The notes under the pieces were generated by a model. The model was not told the origin of the DNA, made no database searches, and was given only the letters and a program-made list of their open reading frames with translations. Position numbers and translations under genes: made by a program. A stretch of 64,000 bases of DNA from NCBI GenBank assembly GCA_903907985.1, contig CAIVQG010000072.1, forward strand, positions 1-64,000, written 5' to 3'. Source of the DNA: an uncultured delta proteobacterium. GTDB lineage: Bacteria > Desulfobacterota > Syntrophia > Syntrophales > Smithellaceae. This document shows, piece by piece, positions 39,770 to 46,534 of this stretch (the stretch's first letter is position 1; the number at the start of each line of letters is the position of its first letter).

Positions 39770-40489
39770 TTACCGGCCTTGCCTTTTGTCATGTCCGGGA
39801 CCTCTGCCGTCGCTACCATTGCCGCCTCTATCTTGAGGCCACTCCCAACGATCCTGACCAGATCCCCTGCGTTCCCGATCGTTATTGCCATTTTCCCGCC
39901 GTTCTTCCTGACGATCACGACCCAGATCGTGTTGATCCTGAGCAACTTCCCGACGATCGCCACGCATCTCATCCCTTCTACCTCTGTCACCGTGCCCACG
40001 GGGATGATCTTGCGGCCCCACATCACCCTCACCTTGCCGGCCCCTGTTAGATTCACGCTGATCCCGCCTGAATTCCTGACGGTCACGATTCAATTCTTGC
40101 TTGTCCTGATTAATCTCACGGCGATCTCTGCTGATCTCGCGATTCAAATCCTTAAGTCTGGCTCTTGCGGCATCGGCCCCGACCTTGTCTCCGGACTTCA
40201 TTTTCTGCTGAATTTCCTTCTCCAACTTCTGGCGCTCGCGTAGGTCCTGCTGCAGTTCCTGACGATCACGATCCAGCTCGCGCTGATCTTGGCTGATTTC
40301 CCGTCGGTCGTCACGCATCGCATCCCTTCTTCCTCCCTCGCTCTGCCCGAGCGGAGGCCATTGCGATCTCCCTTCGCCCTCACCTTGCCGAATCTTTGAT
40401 CCTTCCTGATCACGCTGGTCAACCTGTTGTGCATAAGCACTGCCTGCAACAAGAAACACCAGGCACATCAGCATTGTAACTTTTTTCAT
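39770..40489 (-). CDS. Secreted low-complexity protein rich in Arg, Asp, Gln and Glu
   Basis: A 239-residue protein: signal peptide (residues 1-20, ending AGSAYA) followed by tandem imperfect repeats of the type RREISQDQRELDRDRQEL, which should form a long, highly charged coiled coil. A glycine/arginine-rich tail ends GHDKRQGR. AGGAGG precedes the ATG. The same R/D/Q-rich style appears in the periplasmic domain of the neighbouring sensor kinase. The opposite strand also has a long open frame, but it lacks a ribosome site and is a by-product of composition. The function is unknown; envelope stress protection is a guess. Confidence 0.65.
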   Translation of the reverse strand: MKKVTMLMCLVFLVAGSAYAQQVDQRDQEGSKIRQGEGEGRSQWPPLGQSEGGRRDAMRDDRREISQDQRELDRDRQELQQDLRERQKLEKEIQQKMKSGDKVGADAARARLKDLNREISRDRREINQDKQELNRDRQEFRRDQRESNRGRQGEGDVGPQDHPRGHGDRGRRDEMRGDRREVAQDQHDLGRDRQEERRENGNNDRERRGSGQDRWEWPQDRGGNGSDGRGPGHDKRQGR

Positions 40490-40590
40490 ATTCTTTCCTC
40501 CTTAAGTGATTTGCCGGACGGATAAATGGACAGCTCCGTTCGTTTGATAGGAGGTTAACAAAAGAACATGAAAGACAGATGTGCGGGATT

Positions 40591-40610
40591 ATTAAAAAAT
40601 TGTAATGTTT
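40591..40610 (-). promoter_or_regulatory. Possible response-regulator site upstream of the R/D/Q-rich gene
   Basis: AAAAAATTGTAATGTTT shares TTGTAATGTTT with the palindromic site at 43077-43095 upstream of the regulator gene. It lies about 100 bp before the start at 40489. It may bring this gene under the adjacent OmpR-type regulator. Confidence 0.35.
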
Positions 40611-40620
40611 ATATTCATCA

Positions 40621-42342
40621 TTAGATAGTGATGGGCAACATCAGGACAAAGGAAACCATGTTACCGGGCTCAGGCTGGAGACGGAGATCGCCGCCATGGG
40701 CAAGGACAATCTCCCGCGCGAGGCTTAAACCCAAACCGGACCCGGACACTGTTTTGCTGCGTGATTGATCGACCCTGTAGAAACGGTCGAATATCTTTTC
40801 ACGGTCTTTCTCAGGAATCGGCATGCCGGTATTGGAAATGGTAACGTGGGCATTATTATTACGAACTGACAATTGGAACCTGATTAGGCCGTTATCCTGG
40901 TTGTACTTAATTGCATTGGATGTGAGGTTCCGAACTACCTGGCCCAGCAGATCAGAATCTGCTTTGACGATAACACCGGGAACTATCTTCCTCTCAATTT
41001 TCAAATGCGGAGCAATGGCGCCCGCATCTTCAACCGCGGATTCAATCATGGCACTCAGATCCATTGTCTCGAGACGCAAGGCCAGTCTGCCAGCGTCTGC
41101 CCGCGCAAGGATCAGGAGTTTCTGTACGATCACCTTCAGCCGCTGCACTTCTTCCAGGAGTCCGCCATATCGCTGCTGCTCTTCCGACCCCACCGGTGCG
41201 TGCTGGACAGCATCATCAAGCTCTCCCTGGAGAATTGTGAGCGGGGTCTGCAATTCATGGGCCGCATCGCCGCTGAACCTGATCGCCTGACCGAAGCTCT
41301 TTTCCAGACGATCGAGCATGCCGTTGATAACCTCCACCAGCCTGGATAATTCGCTATCCGCGTCAGTCAGTGGAATCCGCTGATCGAGTGCGCGAACAGT
41401 AATTGCCTCTGCCGTCCGAGTGATCAGGGTAATTGGTTTGAGCGCCCGCCGTGCAATCACCCACCCTCCCACAGCTAGAAGAAGCAGTGCTATCGGTATA
41501 GTACTGAGAAAGGCCCGGCGATAGCTTTCGGCATCCTTGTAGAAGTCGGCCATATTCATTCCGACCATCATGGTAATACGTTCACTTCCCATAATCCCGG
41601 TCCGCCACACGCCCGATGTTGTTTTTATAGTCGCAAAGTACGGCCTTTTGATCTGCGGCTGTGGCTTATCCGGTTGACTTAATACCGGGGGAGTGGAAAA
41701 TGGCTCGTCCTGGCGTCTGTCATTGTTCTGTGCCTGCCTGTCAGGCCTGTTCCGATCCGGTCGCAATACCAGTCTTCCATTCTCTTCCTCACATATCCCC
41801 TGCAACGCCTCTCCGCGTTGGTCTATGAACTGCGCTGAACTTCCCACACTTTTACCCACACAGGCTCTATATGCCTCGGAAGGCGGACCACGGCGGCGAT
41901 CTTCCCGGGCATCATCGCCACGGTTCGCAGGAGGTCGCTCTGGAGCACCGGGCGGTGAACCGAGTCGTGAATCAGTCGGCCGGTTTTCGATAACACGCGG
42001 GCGGACATCCATTTTACTATCGAAATCAGGAAAGGCATCTGCGGTTATTTCTGCCGGCCAATTAGATGATTGGAAAAGAACCTCATTCCCGGGGTCTTTG
42101 ATCTGGACGATCAGGTTTTCCGACCGTCCTTCTCGATATATAAAGCGGAGAGACTCCTCGAAGTTCTGCCAGTATCCCCGTGGCGGTCCGACAGCAAGAT
42201 GACCTTGCCCCAAAGTAAGTATTTCCCGGTCGATGCGGTCCATGTTCACCTTGTTCATAACGGAAAATGAATAAAGACCGAAACCGACGAGTACCAGGCC
42301 CGAAAGCAGGACGGAAAGCAGTGCTATCTTTACACGAAACAA
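40621..42342 (-). CDS. Sensor histidine kinase with HAMP domain and Cys-module periplasmic sensor
   Basis: A 573-residue kinase. Membrane helix 1 (about residues 8-28), a periplasmic domain to about 280, membrane helix 2 (about 283-300), HAMP (300-352), HisKA with His362 in DAAHELQTPLT, and an ATPase domain with NLTSNAIKYN and SGSGLGLSLA. The periplasmic part includes YRACVGKSVG, then GIC and GRLVLRP, the same module as in the secreted protein at 37630-39126, and an Arg/Asp-rich stretch like the other secreted protein. The HAMP-kinase half resembles CusS/CzcS-type metal sensors. It starts 7 bases after the regulator stop. Confidence 0.88.
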   Translation of the reverse strand: MFRVKIALLSVLLSGLVLVGFGLYSFSVMNKVNMDRIDREILTLGQGHLAVGPPRGYWQNFEESLRFIYREGRSENLIVQIKDPGNEVLFQSSNWPAEITADAFPDFDSKMDVRPRVIENRPTDSRLGSPPGAPERPPANRGDDAREDRRRGPPSEAYRACVGKSVGSSAQFIDQRGEALQGICEEENGRLVLRPDRNRPDRQAQNNDRRQDEPFSTPPVLSQPDKPQPQIKRPYFATIKTTSGVWRTGIMGSERITMMVGMNMADFYKDAESYRRAFLSTIPIALLLLAVGGWVIARRALKPITLITRTAEAITVRALDQRIPLTDADSELSRLVEVINGMLDRLEKSFGQAIRFSGDAAHELQTPLTILQGELDDAVQHAPVGSEEQQRYGGLLEEVQRLKVIVQKLLILARADAGRLALRLETMDLSAMIESAVEDAGAIAPHLKIERKIVPGVIVKADSDLLGQVVRNLTSNAIKYNQDNGLIRFQLSVRNNNAHVTISNTGMPIPEKDREKIFDRFYRVDQSRSKTVSGSGLGLSLAREIVLAHGGDLRLQPEPGNMVSFVLMLPITI

Positions 42343-42349
42343 AATGCGG

Positions 42350-43030
42350 TTACTCCTCTTCCGGCTTGATCATCCGGTAGCCGACACCCCGGACGGTTTC
42401 GATAAGCGGTGCGTCAGACTCCAAATCAATCTTGCTGCGCAGCCGCCGGACGTAAACGTCAACAACATTTGTCTGCGGATCGAAGTCGTAACCCCAGACA
42501 TGCTCTAATATCTGCGTACGCGTGAAAACACGGTTAGGGGAGCGCATCAGCAATTCCAGAAGGCTGAATTCGCGGACAGTCAGTTCCACTTTTTCCTTCC
42601 CGAGCTTGACCTCGCGGGTAATGAGATTGACTGTGAGATGACCAACCTGCATAAGGCTCAATTGATCGCCGCTCGCTCTTCTTGTCACGGCGTGAATCCT
42701 CGCCAGAAGCTCCTCCATGTAGAAGGGCTTGCTTAAATAGTCGTCGGCACCGATGTTCAGACCTTCCACACGCTCCCGCAAGGCAGAACGTGCCGTAAGA
42801 AGAATCACGGGAACTGTGATCTTTTCCTCCCGCAGCGCACGCAGAATGCTGAGCCCGTCGCGACCTGGCAACATAATGTCCAGGACCACCACATCGTAGG
42901 CCTGTCCGGAGGCAAGATCGTACCCGTCATCGCCGTTTTCGCAGGAATCAACGATAAACCCCTGCTCTTTGAGCCCCTTCTTCACAAACGACGATATCTT
43001 CCGGTCATCTTCAATAAGCAATACTTTCAT
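42350..43030 (-). CDS. OmpR-family DNA-binding response regulator
   Basis: A 226-residue protein: receiver with Asp51 in VVVLDIMLPGRDG and a winged-helix output domain (VELTVREFSLLELLMRSPNRVFTR in two parts, then ILEHVWGYDFDPQTNVVDVY). I choose the ATG at 43030 (MKVLLIEDD), with AGG 5 bases upstream; the longer frame adds 14 residues outside the fold. It is co-transcribed with the sensor kinase. A palindrome about 50 bp upstream suggests self-regulation. Confidence 0.9.
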   Translation of the reverse strand: MKVLLIEDDRKISSFVKKGLKEQGFIVDSCENGDDGYDLASGQAYDVVVLDIMLPGRDGLSILRALREEKITVPVILLTARSALRERVEGLNIGADDYLSKPFYMEELLARIHAVTRRASGDQLSLMQVGHLTVNLITREVKLGKEKVELTVREFSLLELLMRSPNRVFTRTQILEHVWGYDFDPQTNVVDVYVRRLRSKIDLESDAPLIETVRGVGYRMIKPEEE

Positions 43031-43076
43031 GCAACCTATAATAGCAGCATTCACTGATAATGAAAAGCTCAAGTAT

Positions 43077-43092
43077 ATTACAATTTTGTAAT
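43077..43092. promoter_or_regulatory. Palindromic operator candidate upstream of the response regulator
   Basis: ATTACAATTTTGTAAT has 6-bp arms (ATTACA/TGTAAT) and is followed by GTTTCGG. The half-site TTGTAATGTTT is shared with 40600-40610. It lies 47 bp before the regulator ATG and is a plausible autoregulatory site. Confidence 0.45.
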
Positions 43093-43160
43093 GTTTCGGT
43101 ACAATTATATCCCAAAATAATGTTTTGGCTGCAATAATTCATTCGTTGCGTTTTCCAGAT

Positions 43161-43250
43161 TGCCGGCTTCATCCGTCATTCCTCTGGAGTAATCAAAAAA
43201 GTATTGACTGTAAGAATTGCAATATGTTCAATCATTTTTCCGAGTTTCTC
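43161..43250 (-). pseudogene. Frameshifted dinB fragment
   Basis: About 90 bp clearly resemble the dinB segment near 36685-36770; for instance TGTAAGAATTGC and ATTCCTCTGG both recur. On the minus strand the frame that encodes NSYGQYLYDSARGID in dinB reads NSYSQYFFDYSRGM here, after a one-base deletion. There is no start or end. It marks loss of a second Y-family polymerase gene just upstream of glyQ. Confidence 0.65.
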
Positions 43251-43266
43251 ATTTTGCCCTTTCATA

Positions 43267-43295
43267 TTGACACTATCGCGCTCTCATGCTAGGAA
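43267..43295 (+). promoter_or_regulatory. Possible glyQ promoter and leader hairpin
   Basis: TTGACA (43267-43272) with a weak TAGGAA -10 after 17 bases. A hairpin, CGCCAA-CTATT-TTGGCG (43310-43326), lies in the leader before glyQ; it has no T tract. No T-box was recognised. Confidence 0.35.
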
Positions 43296-43358
43296 CGCCC
43301 TTGTCTAAACGCCAACTATTTTGGCGGGTTCTTCGCTTAAAACCACAAGGAGGAAATT

Positions 43359-44237
43359 GTGACTTTTCAGGAATTGATTTTCGCCCTGGAACAATACTGG
43401 CATTCCCAGGGATGTGTAATTCAGCAACCTTACGATATGGAAGTCGGCGCTGGAACATTCCACCCGGCAACCTGCCTGCGCGCTCTTGGACCGGAGCCAT
43501 GGAACGTCGCCTATGTCCAGCCATCAAGGCGTCCAACCGACGGCCGCTACGGCGAAAACCCCAACCGTCTCCAGCACTACTATCAATATCAGGTGATTCT
43601 GAAACCATCACCGATTAATATTCAGGAGCTTTATCTGAACTCTCTCAAAAGCTTCGGCATCGATCCCCTGGATCACGACATCCGTTTTGTCGAAGATGAC
43701 TGGGAATCCCCAACTCTGGGCGCCTGGGGACTGGGCTGGGAAGTCTGGCTCGACGGCATGGAAATCTCGCAATTCACATACTTTCAACAGGTCGGCGGCT
43801 TCGACTGCAACCCCGTCTGCGGCGAGTTAACGTACGGAACGGAACGGATCGCCATGTACATCCAGGGCATCAACAATGTCTATGATTTACAGTGGACCGA
43901 CAAAATCAAATACGGTGACATTCATCATCAAGGCGAAGTCGAATTTTCCACTTATAACTTTGAAGTTGCCAATATTGAAATGTTAAGAAAACTCTTCGAT
44001 ATGTTCGAACAGGAAGCTCTGAGCATTGCCGAAAGAAAGCTGGTTTTACCGACCTACGATTATTGCTTGAAATGCTCGCATATTTTTAATCTACTCAACG
44101 CCCGCGGAGCAATCAGCGTTAATGAAAGGACTAATTATATCGGACGCGTCCGGAATCTGGCCAGAATCAGCGCCGAACTTTATTTAAAACAGCGCGAAGA
44201 AATGGGCTATCCGCTTTTAGGGGCCGTTACGAAATAA
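43359..44237 (+). CDS. glyQ: Glycyl-tRNA synthetase alpha subunit
   Basis: A 292-residue class II alpha chain that holds the aminoacylation site of the alpha2-beta2 enzyme. It contains the family core [23 protein letters not shown] in two adjacent parts, [21 protein letters not shown] and [12 protein letters not shown]. Start is GTG with AAGGAGG 5 bases upstream. Its last five residues (GAVTK) and stop lie inside copy B of the dispersed element, so the native C-terminus may have been altered by an insertion. glyS follows after 131 bp, an unusually wide gap caused by the element. Confidence 0.96.
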   Translation: MTFQELIFALEQYWHSQGCVIQQPYDMEVGAGTFHPATCLRALGPEPWNVAYVQPSRRPTDGRYGENPNRLQHYYQYQVILKPSPINIQELYLNSLKSFGIDPLDHDIRFVEDDWESPTLGAWGLGWEVWLDGMEISQFTYFQQVGGFDCNPVCGELTYGTERIAMYIQGINNVYDLQWTDKIKYGDIHHQGEVEFSTYNFEVANIEMLRKLFDMFEQEALSIAERKLVLPTYDYCLKCSHIFNLLNARGAISVNERTNYIGRVRNLARISAELYLKQREEMGYPLLGAVTK

Positions 44238-44327
44238 ATATTACATTTCTAGTCATATTTAGTTACGGCCCATTATGCCGGTCATGATATAATAATGTTA
44301 CAGTTATTATTGAACAACGGCTTACCG
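44220..44327. repeat. Dispersed 105-bp element, copy B
   Basis: Related over its whole length to copy A at 29967. The outer inverted repeat is GGGCCGTTACGAAATA against TATTTAGTTACGGCCC (imperfect), followed by ATGCCG, TATAAT and TGAACAACGGCTTAC in the same order and spacing as copy A. It sits between glyQ and glyS and supplies the end of the glyQ reading frame. Confidence 0.7.
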
Positions 44328-44368
44328 AAGAGCTAATACATACCGCAATGTAACACCGGGAGAAAAAA

Positions 44369-46441
44369 ATGAGTAAAGAACTGCTTTTTGAAATTGGAAC
44401 GGAAGAAATTCCCGCCGCTTTTTTGACCAAAGCCATCAAAGATATCGAAGAAATAGTCGGAAAATCACTTACCGAAAAAAGAATCCCGTATGCCGGCATT
44501 CAGGTTCTGGCAACACCGCGCCGCCTTTGCCTTTACATTGCCGAACTTGCTGAACAACAGGAAGACCAGACGATAGAGAAACTGGGACCGGCAAAAAAAG
44601 CTGCCTTTGACGACCAGGGCAATCCATCCAAGGCAGCCTTAGGTTTTGCCAAAGGGCAAGGCCTGGAAATGTCCCAATTGGAAACGATAACAACGGAAAA
44701 AGGCGAATATCTCGCGTGCCGGAAGACTATTGCCGGTGAACCGACCGCTGTTCTTCTACCAGAAATCCTGACGAAACTGGCGACATCAATTCCCTTCCGC
44801 AAATCCATGCGCTGGGCGGATTATGAGTTGCGTTTTGCCCGTCCAATTCATTGGATCTTGGCTCTTTACGGTGGCCAAATTGTATCACTGCATTTAGAAG
44901 CGGTACAAAGTTCCGATTCTTCTTATGGCCACCGCTTCCAGGCTCCTAATCCTTTTACTGTGAAGAATTTTGCCGACTATAAAGAAAAAACAAAACAAAA
45001 TTTTGTCATCGTTGACCCGTCCGAAAGAAAAAAGATAATTCTGGAAGAAGCACAACGAGCCGCCGGCGAAGTCGGTGGAAAGATTTTCTATACTGATGAT
45101 CTTCTGGAAACCATTACATTTATCGTGGAGTATCCGGTTATCGTTCGCGGCAGCTTTGATCAGGAATTCCTGCAAGTACCCAAAGAAGTTCTAACCACTA
45201 CAATGATTTCCCATCAGAAATATTTCCCGGTGACTGACGATGCAGGCAAACTGCTCCCCTATTTTATTGCCGTAAGCAATACAAACGCCCGCGACTTGAG
45301 CGTTGTCGCCCGCGGCAATGAAAAAGTTCTTCGTGCCCGTTTGGCTGATGCACGGTTCTTTTTTGAAGAAGACCAGAAAGTACCCCTGGAAAAGCGTCTG
45401 GACGCTTTAAAGAAAGTTGTATTTCACAAACTGTTAGGCACCTCTTACGATAAAGTCATGCGCTTTAGAAAACTGGCGGCGATAATTGCCGCTAGAGCAA
45501 ATCCGGCAATTCTTGAATCCGTTGATCGTGCAGCACAACTTTCCAAAGCGGATCTGGAGACACAAATGGTCGGCGAATTTGCCGAATTGCAGGGTATCAT
45601 GGGGCGGGAGTATGCCCTGCTCAATGGAGAAAACCCGGTAGTTGCCCGGGCCATCTACGAACATTATCTGCCAATAGCAGCAGGTGGCGATCTGCCGCAG
45701 ACGGACGAAGGAGCGATAGTCGGAATCGCCGATAAAATTGACACCATTACCGGTTTCTTCAGTGTCGGACTGCCACCCACAGGCACAGCTGATCCTTACG
45801 CTCTGCGGCGCCAGGCCTTGGGTGTCATTAATATTATTCTGGCGAAGCGCTATCCGCTGCCGCTCGATTTCCTCATTGATGAAAGCTTGAAATTATTGGA
45901 TAACTCTCTGAAAAAACCGGCGGCCGAGATCAAGAAAGACATTCGGGATTTCTTTGCCGGACGTTATCAAAATCAGTTAATCGCTCAAGGTTATGCCTAC
46001 GATACTGTGGAAGCTGTCCTCGCGGGCGGCTGGACTGATCTTGTGGAGGCATCGGAAAAGATTAAAGCACTGCAGACGTTTCGCGCCAATCCTGAATTTG
46101 AACCGATTTCCATCGCTTTTAAACGCGTGGACAATATTCTGAAAGACTTTAGCAACCCCAAAGTGGACACAGCGCTTTTTATTACTGATGCTGAAAGAAA
46201 TTTGTATTCGGCGGCAAACGAAATTCTGCAACAAATAACCGCCAGCATTGAAAAAAATGATTATAACCTGGCTTTAAAAGAAATGGCGCGGCTGCGTCCA
46301 CCGGTTGATGCTTTTTTTGATGGGGTCATGGTCATGGACAAAGATGAAAAGGTGAAATTTAACCGGCTGTCTCTGCTTTACGAGATATCGGCCACTTTTC
46401 ACAAAATTGCCGATTTTTCGAAGATAGTTACAGCAGGGTAA
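44369..46441 (+). CDS. glyS: Glycyl-tRNA synthetase beta subunit
   Basis: A 690-residue beta chain that binds tRNA-Gly. It starts MSKELLFEIGTEEIPAAF, has RKSMRWADYELRFARPIHW, the HD-like domain (KADLETQMVGEFAELQG), and a C-terminal DALR-type anticodon-binding domain (RVDNILKDF through MVMDKDEKVKFNRLSLL). Length is normal. It is paired with glyQ despite the inserted element between them. Confidence 0.97.
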   Translation: MSKELLFEIGTEEIPAAFLTKAIKDIEEIVGKSLTEKRIPYAGIQVLATPRRLCLYIAELAEQQEDQTIEKLGPAKKAAFDDQGNPSKAALGFAKGQGLEMSQLETITTEKGEYLACRKTIAGEPTAVLLPEILTKLATSIPFRKSMRWADYELRFARPIHWILALYGGQIVSLHLEAVQSSDSSYGHRFQAPNPFTVKNFADYKEKTKQNFVIVDPSERKKIILEEAQRAAGEVGGKIFYTDDLLETITFIVEYPVIVRGSFDQEFLQVPKEVLTTTMISHQKYFPVTDDAGKLLPYFIAVSNTNARDLSVVARGNEKVLRARLADARFFFEEDQKVPLEKRLDALKKVVFHKLLGTSYDKVMRFRKLAAIIAARANPAILESVDRAAQLSKADLETQMVGEFAELQGIMGREYALLNGENPVVARAIYEHYLPIAAGGDLPQTDEGAIVGIADKIDTITGFFSVGLPPTGTADPYALRRQALGVINIILAKRYPLPLDFLIDESLKLLDNSLKKPAAEIKKDIRDFFAGRYQNQLIAQGYAYDTVEAVLAGGWTDLVEASEKIKALQTFRANPEFEPISIAFKRVDNILKDFSNPKVDTALFITDAERNLYSAANEILQQITASIEKNDYNLALKEMARLRPPVDAFFDGVMVMDKDEKVKFNRLSLLYEISATFHKIADFSKIVTAG

Positions 46442-46468
46442 TTAGCAAAACCAAAACAAAACCGTTAT

Positions 46469-46497
46469 TTGACATTCCTAGCAAGCCCTGCTAGACT
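46469..46497 (+). promoter_or_regulatory. Promoter of the GAF-PilB gene, overlapping a hairpin
   Basis: TTGACA (46469-46474), a 17-base spacer and TAGACT (46492-46497, 4 of 6). The same stretch contains CTAGCA-AGCCC-TGCTAG (46478-46494) followed by a T run, so it may also work as the glyS terminator. One or both roles are possible. Confidence 0.5.
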
Positions 46498-46534
46498 ATT
46501 TTTTCCTTAAGATTAATAGGGAGCATTTTAATTA

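Noticed and set aside
39728..40243. A 171-codon plus-strand frame rich in Thr, Ile and Leu opposite the R/D/Q-rich secreted protein gene
   Set aside because: It has no ribosome-binding site, and its composition is explained by the complement of repeated Arg/Asp/Gln codons. The minus-strand frame has AGGAGG and a signal peptide.
43310..43326. Leader hairpin of glyQ as a T-box or glycine riboswitch
   Set aside because: Only a 6-bp stem is present. None of the T-box or glycine riboswitch conserved sequences could be found in the 90 bases before glyQ.
44220..44327. Copy B of the dispersed element as the glyQ terminator
   Set aside because: There is no T tract after the stem, glyS lies in the same direction, and the similarity to copy A extends well beyond the hairpin, so a simple terminator does not explain it.
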